The position numbers and the translations under genes were made by a program. This document shows, piece by piece, positions 55,425 to 62,836 of a DNA stretch of 64,000 bases. The notes under the pieces were generated by a model, which saw only the letters and a list, made by a program, of their open reading frames with translations, ran no database searches and was not told the DNA's origin. The DNA is from Kutzneria viridogrisea (lineage in GTDB: Bacteria; Actinomycetota; Actinomycetes; Mycobacteriales; Pseudonocardiaceae). Location: the NCBI GenBank assembly GCA_014138725.1, contig JACJID010000001.1, positions 186,001 to 250,000 on the forward strand, written 5' to 3'. Every line of letters starts with the position of its first letter. The stretch's first letter is position 1.

Positions 55425-56117
55425 ATGGCGGCAGCGGTGATGGTGCACCTGTTCCGGGGTCCGTACGTGACGCAGGGGACGCGCAGGGTGGAGGTGCCGG
55501 AGGCGAGCAAGCGCCTGCTCGCCTTCGTGGCCCTGCACCGCAGACGGTTGGAGCGCAGGTTCGCGGCAGGCCACCTGTGGCCGTGCGCCGACGACGCGCG
55601 GGCCGCGGCGAACCTGCGCTCCACGCTGTGGCGGTTGCGGCGCATCGGGGTCGACCTGATCAGCGCGGACAAGTGGTCGCTTGCCCTGCGGCCCGAGGTG
55701 CTCGTGGACATCGAGGTGGCGGGGGACTGGGCGGGACGGCTCATCGACGGCAGCGCGGGCACCGAGGACCTCGTGCTGCACCCGTGGTGGACCGAGGCCC
55801 TGGACCTGCTGCCCGGCTGGTACGAGGACTGGGCCATCGGCGAGCGCGAACGCCTGCGCCAGCGCACGCTGCACGCGCTGGAGGCGCTCAGCCGCAGGTT
55901 CGCCGCGCTCGGCCGCTGCGCCGAGGCCGTGGAGACCGCGCTGGCCGTGGTCGGCGCGGACCCGTTGCGGGAGAGCGCCCAGCGTGCGCTGATCGACGCA
56001 CGTCTGGCGCACGGGGACGACGTGGCCGCTCGGCGCGGGTACGAGCTGTACCGCGAGCTGCTCGGCCGGGAACTGGGCCTGGCACCGGCCGCGGACCTGT
56101 TGCCCAGGACGGCCTGA
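55425..56117 (+). CDS. SARP/BTAD-type transcriptional regulator
   Basis: 230 residues. The N-terminal winged-helix DNA-binding part (about 5-95: FRGPYVTQGTRRVEVPEASKRLLAFVALH, AAANLRSTLWRLRR) is joined to a bacterial transcriptional activation domain (about 100-225) with its TPR-like helices (ERLRQRTLHALEALSRRFAA, CAEAVETALAVVGADPLRESAQRALIDARLAHGD). SARP proteins activate secondary-metabolite and related operons. It follows the CIS operon after 35 nt and precedes the nitrilase, so either could be its target; the peptide operon is another candidate. GGGAG precedes the ATG. Confidence 0.85.
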   Translation: MAAAVMVHLFRGPYVTQGTRRVEVPEASKRLLAFVALHRRRLERRFAAGHLWPCADDARAAANLRSTLWRLRRIGVDLISADKWSLALRPEVLVDIEVAGDWAGRLIDGSAGTEDLVLHPWWTEALDLLPGWYEDWAIGERERLRQRTLHALEALSRRFAALGRCAEAVETALAVVGADPLRESAQRALIDARLAHGDDVAARRGYELYRELLGRELGLAPAADLLPRTA

Positions 56118-56134
56118 CCCGAGACGATCACGGC

Positions 56135-57073
56135 ATGCGTGTTGCCGCTGCCCAACTCCGTTGCCCCCTGCTGGATCCCGCCACCGGTGTGCGCAAGGTC
56201 CTCGACTCGCTGCGCTCGGCCGCGGCGCGGGACGTGCACCTGGTGGCCTTCCCCGAGGCGTTCCTGTCCGGGTACCCCGTCTGGCCGATGATCACCGACG
56301 GGGCCCGGTTCGAGGCGGGGGTCCAGAAGGCCGCCTACGCAGCGTACCTGGACGCTGCCGTGGAACTGGACGGCCCCGAACTGCGCCAGGTCGCCGAGGC
56401 CGTCAGCGACCTGGGGGTGTTCACCTACCTCGGCATCACCGAGCGCGGTGCCGGTCCCGGCCGGGGCACCGTGTACTGCACCCTGGTCGCGCTCGCGCCC
56501 GGCCGGGGCGTGGTCAGCGCGCACCGCAAGCTGATGCCCACCTACGAGGAGCGCCTCGTGTGGGGCACCGGCGACGGGCACGGCCTGCGCGTGCACGAGG
56601 TCGCCGGGATGCGCGTTGGCGGCCTGTCCTGCTGGGAGAACTGGATGCCGCTGGCCAGGCACGCGCTCTACGCGGGCGGGTCCGACCTGCACGTGTCCAC
56701 CTGGCCCGGCGGCCCCGCGCTCACCAGGGACATCACCCGGTTCATCGCGCTGGAGGGCCGCATGTACTCCCTGGCCGTCGGCGCGATCATCGACTACGCC
56801 GACGTGCCAGCCGGTTTCCCGCTGCGCCAGCGGATGCTCGACTCCGGCGAGACCTCGCCCTACACCGGCGGCTCCGCCATCGCGGGCCCCGACGGCAAGT
56901 GGATCGTCGAACCAGTGGACGGCGAGGAGCGCCTGCTCGTGGCCGACCTGGACCCGGCCGCCGTGCGCGGAGCACGCCAGAACTTCGACCCGACCGGGCA
57001 CTACGCGCGCCCCGACGTGTTCCAGGTGACGGTAAACCGCACCAGGCTGACCGCCGCCCACTTCCAGGACTGA
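56135..57073 (+). CDS. Nitrilase-family carbon-nitrogen hydrolase
   Basis: 312 residues, fitting the nitrilase branch. The catalytic triad is visible: Glu in FPEAFLSGYP, Lys in HRKLMPTYEERLVW, and Cys in LSCWENWMPLAR. It hydrolyses a nitrile, or less likely a cyanide or amide, to the acid and ammonia; the substrate is unknown. It starts 17 nt after the regulator gene and may be co-transcribed with it. No link to the injection system is apparent. The repetitive non-coding region begins straight after its stop. Confidence 0.9.
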   Translation: MRVAAAQLRCPLLDPATGVRKVLDSLRSAAARDVHLVAFPEAFLSGYPVWPMITDGARFEAGVQKAAYAAYLDAAVELDGPELRQVAEAVSDLGVFTYLGITERGAGPGRGTVYCTLVALAPGRGVVSAHRKLMPTYEERLVWGTGDGHGLRVHEVAGMRVGGLSCWENWMPLARHALYAGGSDLHVSTWPGGPALTRDITRFIALEGRMYSLAVGAIIDYADVPAGFPLRQRMLDSGETSPYTGGSAIAGPDGKWIVEPVDGEERLLVADLDPAAVRGARQNFDPTGHYARPDVFQVTVNRTRLTAAHFQD

Positions 57074-57095
57074 CGTGTGTGGTTTTTCCCCCGGC

Positions 57096-57223
57096 GAGTC
57101 CCGCGCTGGGGTGGGTGAGTCCCGGTGTGGGGAGGGCGAGTCCCGGTCTGGGGAGGGCGAGTCCCGCTGTGGGGAGCGCGAGTCCTGGTCTGGGGTGGGG
57201 GTGAGTCCCGTTGCGCGGGAAGG
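57096..57223 (+). repeat. 21-bp tandem repeat, left array (6 units)
   Basis: GAGTCC-type units begin at 57096, 57117, 57138, 57159 and 57180, exactly 21 nt apart, then at 57203 (23 nt). Approximate consensus GAGTCCCGGTCTGGGGAGGG plus one base. Same family as the right array at 57703. Confidence 0.9.
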
Positions 57224-57267
57224 GGTGTTGGTGGGTGGTGTGCGGGGTGGTGCCGGGTTGGTGACGT

Positions 57268-57384
57268 GGGTTGGTTTGGTGCGGGTCCCTCGCGGCGGCC
57301 TTGGATCGGGGTTTCCGTGGCATGGAGGGATGCCCCGATACGCCGACGAGCGTAAGGCCGCCGCTACCCGCACAAAACCAACCC
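57268..57384. repeat. Long imperfect inverted repeat with nested inner hairpin
   Basis: The left arm 57268-57302 pairs with the right arm 57354-57384 over about 29 bp with one bulge (AAGGCCGCCGC, ACCCGCAC and AAACCAACCC blocks on the right arm). The loop contains further pairing, ATCGGGG (57305) with CCCCGAT (57333) and GGCAT with ATGCC. It lies between the left 21-bp array and the 22-bp array and could be a structured RNA, a MITE-like remnant or a cruciform site. Confidence 0.7.
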
Positions 57385-57437
57385 GTTTGGTGGGCGGTGT
57401 GCGTGGGTTTGGTGGTGCGGCACGTGGGGGTTGCGGT

Positions 57438-57701
57438 GCGTGTCGGACGTTGCGGGGTGGTGTGTCGGCGGTTGGGGTGCGGTGTGTCGGACGTTGGGGT
57501 GTCGCGTGTTCGGTGTTCTGGGGTGGTGTGTCGGACGTTGCGGGATGGTGTGTCGGTGGTTCCGGGGGTGCGTGTCGGACGTTCCGGTGCGGCGTGTTCG
57601 GCGTTCCAGTGCGGTGTGTCGGACATAGCGGGATGGCGTGTCGGCGGGTCCGGTGCGGCGTGTTGGTGGTTGGGGTGCGGCGTGTCCCGCTGACTGGGGC
57701 G
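57438..57701 (+). repeat. 22-bp tandem repeat array (12 units)
   Basis: Twelve consecutive 22-nt units without gaps. They start G(C/T)GTGTCGG, then variable ACGTT/CGGTT, then CGGGGTG-type ends. The last unit (57680) has drifted to GCGTGTCCCGCTGACTGGGG and leads straight into the right 21-bp array. All units have the same orientation, with no spacers as in CRISPR. Confidence 0.9.
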
Positions 57702-57702
57702 C

Positions 57703-57933
57703 GAGTCCCGGTCTGGGGTGAGTGAGTTCCGTTCTCCGGCAAGCGAGTCCCGTGCTGGGGAGGGTGAGTCCCGGGCTGAGGGGCGCGAGTCCCGTTCTGG
57801 GGTAGGTGAGTCCCGGGCTCCGGTGGGTGAGTCCCGCTGACTGGAGGGTGAGTCCCGTTGTGGGGAGCGCGAGTCCCGCTCTGAGGAGGGTGAGTTCCGG
57901 GCTGGGGTGTGTGGGTCTCGTTGACTGGCTCGG
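57703..57933 (+). repeat. 21-bp tandem repeat, right array (11 units)
   Basis: GAGTCCCG-type units begin every 21 nt from 57703 to 57892, with a degenerate last unit at 57913 (GGGTCTCG). Same family and orientation as the left array 480 nt upstream, as though a once continuous array had been split by the hairpin and the 22-bp array. Confidence 0.9.
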
Positions 57934-58017
57934 GTTGGGTTTTGGGTTTGGTCACCCACATGGGTAGCCATTGGCGTGCAACGGTTTTTGTGCGAAATAG
58001 GGGGTAGAATTGTTGGT

Positions 58018-59133
58018 ATGACAGCATTCGTGGAGACTCGGCATGCCGCAGGGTTGTGGCGGTTGGGTGACGCGGAGCTGTTGGGTGAGTTGCAGGACGC
58101 GGAAGTAGTTCTGCGGCAAGCCTATGCGAAGGTGTTGGGGTTGGTTGCGGAGGCGGATGCGCGGGGTGTGGCGGAGCGGGTGGGGTATCCGAGCTTGAGT
58201 GAATTGCTGCGGAGTGTTCTGCTTGTCAGCAAGCGGGAGGCGAAGCAGAGGATTGTGCATGCGGGTGTTCCGGTGCCGGTTCCGCTTGAGCCTGAACAAC
58301 TTTCGGTGATCGACCGGGTGCTACGGGAGCTGCCGCCGCATGTCGGTGCGGCCGACCGGGAGCAGGCTGTCGAGGTCCTGGCAGCAGCGGCCCAGTCGCT
58401 GGACGCCTCCAACCTGGTGCCGCTGGGCCGGGAGATCGTCAACCGGCTGGACCCCGACGGGGCGCTACCGAGCGAGGACGAGCTTGCCCATCCGCGACGT
58501 GAGTTCCGGTACGACACACGGCGGGACGGGTCAGTGCGGTTCCAGGGGTGCCTGGACGCGGAGACCGGCGCCCTGCTGGGGGCAGTGCTCAGTCCGCTGG
58601 CGAAACCACACGACGCCCACGACACACGCACCCTGCCTGAGCGGCAAGGGGATGCGTTCGCGGAGCTACTGGAGACCAGCACCACGCCGACGGAGGGTGG
58701 GGAACGCCCCCACATCGCAGTGACTATCGACTGGCACACGCTCACAACCGGCACAGGAACCACCGAACTCGCCCCATCAGCGATCCGCCGACTGGCCTGC
58801 GACGCGAAGGTGATCCCAGTAGTACTGGGCAGCAACTCCGAACCCCTCGATATCGGGCGGATCAGCTACACCGTGCCACCCCACCTCCGACGAGCACTCA
58901 TCGTCCGGGACAAACACTGCGCCTTCCCAGGATGCAGGCGAAGGCCCAGCACCTGCCACGCGCACCACATCACCCACTGGGCCAACGGAGGAGACACCGC
59001 GCTGACCAACCTGGTGCTGCTGTGCGGAATGCACCACCGACTCATCCACCACAGCGGCTGGACAGTACGAATCACCAACGGGCGGCCGGAGTTCACGGGA
59101 CCGGAATTCCTGAGGCGCAGACAAGTATGCTGA
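58018..59133 (+). CDS. DUF222 / HNH endonuclease-like protein (REP13E12-type)
   Basis: 371 residues. The N-terminal two thirds are the helical DUF222 domain (LWRLGDAELLGELQDAEVVLRQAYAKVLGLVAEADARG, LLRSVLLVSKREAKQRI). The C-terminus is an HNH nuclease fold with Cys zinc ligands: DKHCAFPGCRRRPSTC, HAHHITHWANGG, TNLVLLCGMHHRLIHH. Many copies of such genes occur in actinobacterial genomes, often near mobile sequence. Codon use is less GC-biased than the neighbours (many GTT, TTG and CGG codons early in the gene), suggesting transfer. It sits directly after the repeat region and 4 nt before the next gene. Activity unproven. Confidence 0.9.
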   Translation: MTAFVETRHAAGLWRLGDAELLGELQDAEVVLRQAYAKVLGLVAEADARGVAERVGYPSLSELLRSVLLVSKREAKQRIVHAGVPVPVPLEPEQLSVIDRVLRELPPHVGAADREQAVEVLAAAAQSLDASNLVPLGREIVNRLDPDGALPSEDELAHPRREFRYDTRRDGSVRFQGCLDAETGALLGAVLSPLAKPHDAHDTRTLPERQGDAFAELLETSTTPTEGGERPHIAVTIDWHTLTTGTGTTELAPSAIRRLACDAKVIPVVLGSNSEPLDIGRISYTVPPHLRRALIVRDKHCAFPGCRRRPSTCHAHHITHWANGGDTALTNLVLLCGMHHRLIHHSGWTVRITNGRPEFTGPEFLRRRQVC

Positions 59134-59137
59134 TCGG

Positions 59138-60259
59138 ATGAGCAACCCGTTGAGCGCCTTCGACTTGGTGCAGTTGCGGCAGCGGCGCAGCGTGAAGTGG
59201 GCGGAGTACGGGCCGGAGGTGTTGCCGGTCTGGGTGGCGGAGATGGACACGCCGTTGGCGGAGCCGGTGGCGGCCGCGTTGACGGCGGCGATTGGGCGCG
59301 GGGACACGGGGTACGCGAAGCCGGGCGGGTTGCTGGAGGCGTTCGCGGGGTTCGCGGAGCGGCGCTACGGGTGGCGGGCCGACCCGGCGGGCATGCGGCT
59401 GGTGCCGGACGTCATGACGGGCATCGTGGAGGCGCTGGGGCAGGTGACGGCGCAGGGGGACGCGGTGGTGGTGAACAGCCCGGGGTATCCGCCGTTCTTC
59501 TACTGGCTGGAACGGATCGGCCGAGAGGTGGTGCGCAGCCCGGGGCTGGACCTGGACCGGTTGGAACGGGACTTCGCGGCGGGGGCGAAGGCGTACCTGC
59601 TGTGCAACCCGCACAACCCGACGGGGCGGGTGTACACGGCGGAGCAGTTGCGGGCGGTGGCGGAGCTGGCGGACCGCTACGGGGTGCGGGTGGTGGTGGA
59701 CGAGATCCACGCGCCACTGACGTACCCGGGGGAGCGGCACGTGCCGTTCGCGACGATCGACGCGGAGTCGGCGGCCCGGTCGATCACGCTGGTGTCGGCC
59801 TCGAAGGCATGGAACCTGGCGGGGCTCAAGGCGGCGCTGGCGGTGCCGGGGCCACAGGCGCGCGCGGAGGTGGCGGCGATCCACGAGGAGGTCAGCGAAG
59901 GAGCGGGCCTGTTCGGGGTGATCGCCTCGGAGGCGGCGTTCACACAGGGCGAGCCGTGGCTGGACGCCCTGCTGACGGGGCTGGACGAGAACCGGCGGTT
60001 GCTGGCGCGGCTATTGGCGGAGCACGTCCCGGCGATCGGGTACGAGGTGCCGCAGGCGACGTACCTGGCGTGGCTGGACTGCCGGGGGCTGGGCATCGAG
60101 GGCGACCCGGCCGAACTGTTCCTGGAGCGGGGCGAGGTGGCGTTGTCGCCTGGGCCGCGCTACGGGGTGCCCGGGTTCGCCCGCTTCAACTTCGCGACGG
60201 CACCGGAGCGGGTCACGGAGGCGGTGCTGCGCATGGCCAAGGCGCTCACGGACCGTTAG
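59138..60259 (+). CDS. MalY/PatB-type aminotransferase (C-S lyase-like)
   Basis: 373-residue fold-type I PLP enzyme of the MalY/PatB group: RRSVKWAEYGPEVLPVWVAEMDTPLAEPV at the N-terminus, NPHNPTGRVYT, VVVDEIHAPLTYPG (PLP Asp and family DEIH), and SASKAWNLAGLKAAL with the Schiff-base Lys. Members are cystathionine beta-lyases or cysteine-S-conjugate lyases, some with regulatory roles. The ATG lies 4 nt after the DUF222 stop, so they may share a transcript although unrelated in function. A perfect 20-bp palindrome follows its stop. Confidence 0.9.
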   Translation: MSNPLSAFDLVQLRQRRSVKWAEYGPEVLPVWVAEMDTPLAEPVAAALTAAIGRGDTGYAKPGGLLEAFAGFAERRYGWRADPAGMRLVPDVMTGIVEALGQVTAQGDAVVVNSPGYPPFFYWLERIGREVVRSPGLDLDRLERDFAAGAKAYLLCNPHNPTGRVYTAEQLRAVAELADRYGVRVVVDEIHAPLTYPGERHVPFATIDAESAARSITLVSASKAWNLAGLKAALAVPGPQARAEVAAIHEEVSEGAGLFGVIASEAAFTQGEPWLDALLTGLDENRRLLARLLAEHVPAIGYEVPQATYLAWLDCRGLGIEGDPAELFLERGEVALSPGPRYGVPGFARFNFATAPERVTEAVLRMAKALTDR

Positions 60260-60268
60260 AGCTCGTAT

Positions 60269-60288
60269 CCATAACGTGCACGTTATGG
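60269..60288. promoter_or_regulatory. Perfect 20-bp palindrome, possible operator
   Basis: CCATAACGTGCACGTTATGG is fully self-complementary and AT-richer than its surroundings. It lies 9 nt after the MalY-type gene and 90 nt before the secreted protease gene. Lack of a loop and T-run speaks against a terminator; an operator for a dimeric (TetR/GntR/MarR-like) repressor upstream of the protease operon is plausible. Confidence 0.55.
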
Positions 60289-60378
60289 GCATTGGGATTA
60301 CCACGGTGCCGCCGTTCGCGTGATGCTCGCAGGGTCTCGTACCTGGCCCTCCCTGCGGTCAGGTCGGAAGGAGCATCC

Positions 60379-60969
60379 ATGCACAGCACAAGTGCGTGCC
60401 GAGCGGCCGTGCTCGCGGCCGGTCTGCTCGCCGTCGCCGCTATCGGCCTACCTGCGGCCGCGGCGCCGGCGGCACCCGCTGCACCCGCGGCCAGCAAGCA
60501 GCTGAACATCTCCCAGCAGGTCCAGGAGCAGGACCAGTGGTGCTGGGTCGGCAGCGGCCTGACCATCGCGCAGTTCCTGGGCAAGGACCAGGGCATCGAC
60601 CAGAACACGTTCTGCGACATCGCACAGGGCTACCCGCAGGGCAGCCAGTGCCCCAACCAGGCCGGTCAGCTCGAGTACGTGCAGACGGCCTACCAGGCGC
60701 TGGGCATGAACCCGGGTCAGGTGAGCAACCCGCTCAGCTTCTCCACGGTGCAGTCGCAGATCAACGCGGGCAAGCCGATCGAGACCGGGATCTATTGGAC
60801 GGCCGGTGGCGGGCACGCGCAGGTGATCTACGGCTACGACTCGAGCACGTCCTCGATCTTCTACGGGGACCCGTGGCCGGCCAGCCCCCGCTACAGCCAG
60901 ATGGCCTACAACTCCTATGTCAGCAACGGGGAATTCCAGTGGGGCCAAGCACTGTACGGGATGGGATGA
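60379..60969 (+). CDS. Secreted papain-like cysteine protease
   Basis: 196 residues. The signal peptide has an Arg near the start, a hydrophobic core and an Ala/Pro stretch ending near residue 38 (AAAAPAAPAAPAAS). The mature part has the papain-like triad: Cys in QEQDQWCWVGSG, His in GGGHAQVIYGYD, and a polar partner in FYGDPWP. This resembles the short bacterial papain-like C39_2/C70 families. Two further cysteines (FCDIAQG, QCPNQ) may form a disulfide. GGAAGGAG lies 8 nt before the ATG. It is coupled by an ATGA overlap to a membrane-anchored exported protein, which may be its partner or substrate. Confidence 0.85.
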   Translation: MHSTSACRAAVLAAGLLAVAAIGLPAAAAPAAPAAPAASKQLNISQQVQEQDQWCWVGSGLTIAQFLGKDQGIDQNTFCDIAQGYPQGSQCPNQAGQLEYVQTAYQALGMNPGQVSNPLSFSTVQSQINAGKPIETGIYWTAGGGHAQVIYGYDSSTSSIFYGDPWPASPRYSQMAYNSYVSNGEFQWGQALYGMG

Positions 60970-61766
60970 GCGCGATGAAGAAGACGACACAGGTGCTCGG
61001 GTGTTCCGCGGTGGTCGGATTCGCCTTACTGCTGGGCGCAACCGGGGCGCAGGCCGCGCCGAGCGCGCCCACCGATCTGTCAGCGGCCCAGCAGGCGGCA
61101 TCCCAGGCGCAGACCCGGGATTTCGTGGCGCGGTTCTTCGTGAACGTGGACCAGCACAGTGCGGGCAAGGTTTCCGCGCTCAGCGCGCAGGCGGAAAGTG
61201 CCGCGGCGCAGGCGAAGGCGCCGCAGGTGGTCGGTGAGCCGTTGGCGGTGTACACGCTGAGCCCGGACTTCGTGGCGGGCAAGTCCGCTGAGGTGGCGAA
61301 GTTCGGGTACGTGGCGGTGCACGCGAAGTCGGCGACGGGGCAGGACGCCTCGGTGTGGATGGTCCGGGAGGGCCAGACCTGGTCGGCGATGAACGTGACC
61401 ACCGGGACCGAGGAGATCACCTACCCGGCGCGGGCCGGTGCGGACACGGTGTTCACCGAGCCGCAGATCAACGCCTGGTACAAGGTGCACGAGGGCCGGG
61501 TGCTGCCGCTCAACGAGGTGGCCCGCACCTCGGTCGGCCAGGGCGTGAGCCTGGCGGCGTACCAGAAGCAGGTGCACGACAAGTACGGGGACAAGCTCGC
61601 CGGATCGGCCTACCAGGCCAACAAGCTGCTCGGCGGCTACAGCCCGTCCTCGGCGAGCCCGGCGCCCGCCGCGGACACGACTGACTGGACCCTGCTGTCG
61701 GCCGGTGCGGCGATCGTGCTGGCCGCCGCGGGTGGTGTGCTCGCCCTGCGGCGCAAACTGGGCTGA
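60966..61766 (+). CDS. Exported protein with C-terminal membrane anchor
   Basis: 266 residues. The signal peptide is MKKTTQVLG... followed by a hydrophobic core and AQAA. A soluble region (about 35-225) contains repeated Ala/Gln-rich helices and a WYKVHEGRVLPLN segment. Then come a Ser/Pro/Ala linker, one transmembrane stretch (WTLLSAGAAIVLAAAGGVLALRR) and a short basic end. It looks like a cell-wall-spanning anchored protein, but no LPxTG was seen. The ATG at 60966 overlaps the protease stop; the ATG at 60975 is also possible. Function unknown; inhibitor, propeptide or substrate of the neighbouring protease are options. Confidence 0.75.
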   Translation: MSAMKKTTQVLGCSAVVGFALLLGATGAQAAPSAPTDLSAAQQAASQAQTRDFVARFFVNVDQHSAGKVSALSAQAESAAAQAKAPQVVGEPLAVYTLSPDFVAGKSAEVAKFGYVAVHAKSATGQDASVWMVREGQTWSAMNVTTGTEEITYPARAGADTVFTEPQINAWYKVHEGRVLPLNEVARTSVGQGVSLAAYQKQVHDKYGDKLAGSAYQANKLLGGYSPSSASPAPAADTTDWTLLSAGAAIVLAAAGGVLALRRKLG

Positions 61767-61773
61767 GACAGGC

Positions 61774-61808
61774 GTGTGCCCCCTCCGCCGTCCGCGGAGG
61801 GGGCACAC
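61774..61808. terminator. Strong bidirectional hairpin terminator
   Basis: Perfect 15-bp GC-rich arms (GTGTGCCCCCTCCGC and its complement) with a 5-nt loop, placed 7 nt after one stop and 6 nt before the stop of the convergent gene. It should stop transcription from both directions. Confidence 0.85.
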
Positions 61809-61814
61809 ACGTGG

Positions 61815-62261
61815 TCAACCGGTGACGACCTGGACCTCGTCGCTGGGCTGCAAGGTGCTGAAGAAGGTCTGCGCTGCGGCGGTGCTCAGGTGCACGCAGC
61901 CGTGCGAGGGATCGGTCAGGCTGCCCTCGTGGAACGCGTCCCCGCCGTTGAAGAACACCGAGTACGGCATGGGCGCGTTGTTGAAGATCGTGCTGACGTG
62001 GTGCAGGTCCTTGAAGGTGACGCGGAACGTGCCGGGATCGGTGGGGGCCTCCGGGCGGCCGGTGCGTACCGGGACCGGCCCGTAGTCGATGATCCCGTTG
62101 TGCTGCAACCAGGCCTGCTGTGTGTTCAGGTCCACGCAGGCCCGCGCGGCGGTATCGCACGGGGTTCGCGCGGCCGACGCGAGGGCGGGAGTCGCCACGA
62201 GTCCGAATGCGGTCATTGCCAGCGCCGTCACGGCCGAGGCGCGTGCGCGGATGCTGGACAT
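61815..62261 (-). CDS. Secreted L,D-transpeptidase-like (YkuD) protein
   Basis: 148 residues. After a signal peptide (MSSIRARASAVTALAMTAFG..., cleavage near ALASA), a short single YkuD domain follows with GPVPVRTGRPEAPTDPGTFRV, MPYSVFFNGGDAFHEG and the active-site motif SHGCVHLS with catalytic Cys. Such enzymes cross-link peptidoglycan (3-3 links) or attach proteins to it. The ATG at 62261 was chosen because AGGAGG lies 8 nt upstream; an ATG two codons earlier is too close to that site. Small for the family but with all active-site residues. Confidence 0.88.
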   Translation of the reverse strand: MSSIRARASAVTALAMTAFGLVATPALASAARTPCDTAARACVDLNTQQAWLQHNGIIDYGPVPVRTGRPEAPTDPGTFRVTFKDLHHVSTIFNNAPMPYSVFFNGGDAFHEGSLTDPSHGCVHLSTAAAQTFFSTLQPSDEVQVVTG

Positions 62262-62374
62262 GATCATCGCCTCCTGTTCGCTCGGTCCCCAGTTGGCTAC
62301 CCGTGGGATCGGCTCGGGCAAACCTGGTGGTAGCCCAGGTGCCAGTTAGGCAACAGTGTTGATTTAATGGGCGC

Positions 62375-62836
62375 ATGAGCGACCTGCTGACCGAGCTGAC
62401 CGAGCAGGAGGAGCGGTTGCAGTTCGACCGCTTCGACAACGACACGGCGCTGGACCTGGGGGAACACCTGCTGCGTGCGGCGCGCGAGCGCGGCCTGCCG
62501 GTGACGATCTCGGTGCGGCGCAACGGGCAGCGGCTGTTCCACGCCGCGCTGGCGGGCACCTCCGCGGACAACGACGCGTGGATCGACCGCAAGAGCCGCG
62601 TGGTGGACCGCTACGGGCACAGCTCCATGCTGGTCGGGGCCACCTTCCACGCGGCGGGCGGCACCTTCGAGCAGCAGTCCCGGCTGGACCCGGACCGGTA
62701 CGCGGCGCACGGCGGGGTGTTCCCGGTGATCGTGCGCGGGGTCGGGCCGATCGGCACTGTGGGCGTGTCGGGCCTGCCTCAGGCCGAGGACCACGCCTTC
62801 GTGGTGGAGCAGCTCACGGGATTCCTGGCGCGCTGA
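62375..62836 (+). CDS. UPF0303 / heme-degrading-domain-like protein
   Basis: 153 residues matching UPF0303 (GlcG/HbpS-like fold): FDRFDNDTALDLGEHLL, PVTISVRRNGQRLFHAALAG, DNDAWIDRKSRVVDRYGHSSM, GGVFPVIVRGVGPIGTVGVSGLPQAEDHAFVVEQL. The function of this protein group is not settled. The upstream 113 nt are shared with the divergent transpeptidase gene. The 3' end overlaps the convergent gene by 23 nt. Confidence 0.88.
   Translation: MSDLLTELTEQEERLQFDRFDNDTALDLGEHLLRAARERGLPVTISVRRNGQRLFHAALAGTSADNDAWIDRKSRVVDRYGHSSMLVGATFHAAGGTFEQQSRLDPDRYAAHGGVFPVIVRGVGPIGTVGVSGLPQAEDHAFVVEQLTGFLAR

Larger units (their letters stand above)
57074..58017. other. Repetitive non-coding region
   Basis: 944 nt with no convincing gene. 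Long open frames exist on both strands only because stop codons are scarce; the 22-bp array inside shifts frame at each unit, which argues against a protein. It holds two 21-bp arrays, one 22-bp array and one long hairpin, listed separately. The last 60 nt, up to the DUF222 gene, are AT-richer (ACGGTTTTTGTGCGAAATAG) and probably carry its promoter. Confidence 0.8.

Noticed and set aside
57438-57701. CRISPR-like array
   Set aside because: The units are contiguous 22-mers without unique spacers, and no cas genes are nearby.
57075-57725. A 216-codon + strand frame across the 21- and 22-bp repeats with heptapeptide periodicity
   Set aside because: The periodicity comes from the 21-bp DNA repeat, while the 22-bp array breaks phase. 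No recognisable domain and no start signal.
55421-58027. An 868-codon open frame on the reverse strand through the repeat region, rich in Thr, Pro, Arg and His
   Set aside because: It overlaps the regulator and nitrilase genes antisense, consists largely of translated tandem repeats, has no ribosome site, and is open mainly because stops are rare at this GC content.
60269-60288. Rho-independent terminator of the MalY-type gene
   Set aside because: The palindrome has no loop, is not GC-rich and has no T-run, so an operator reading fits better.
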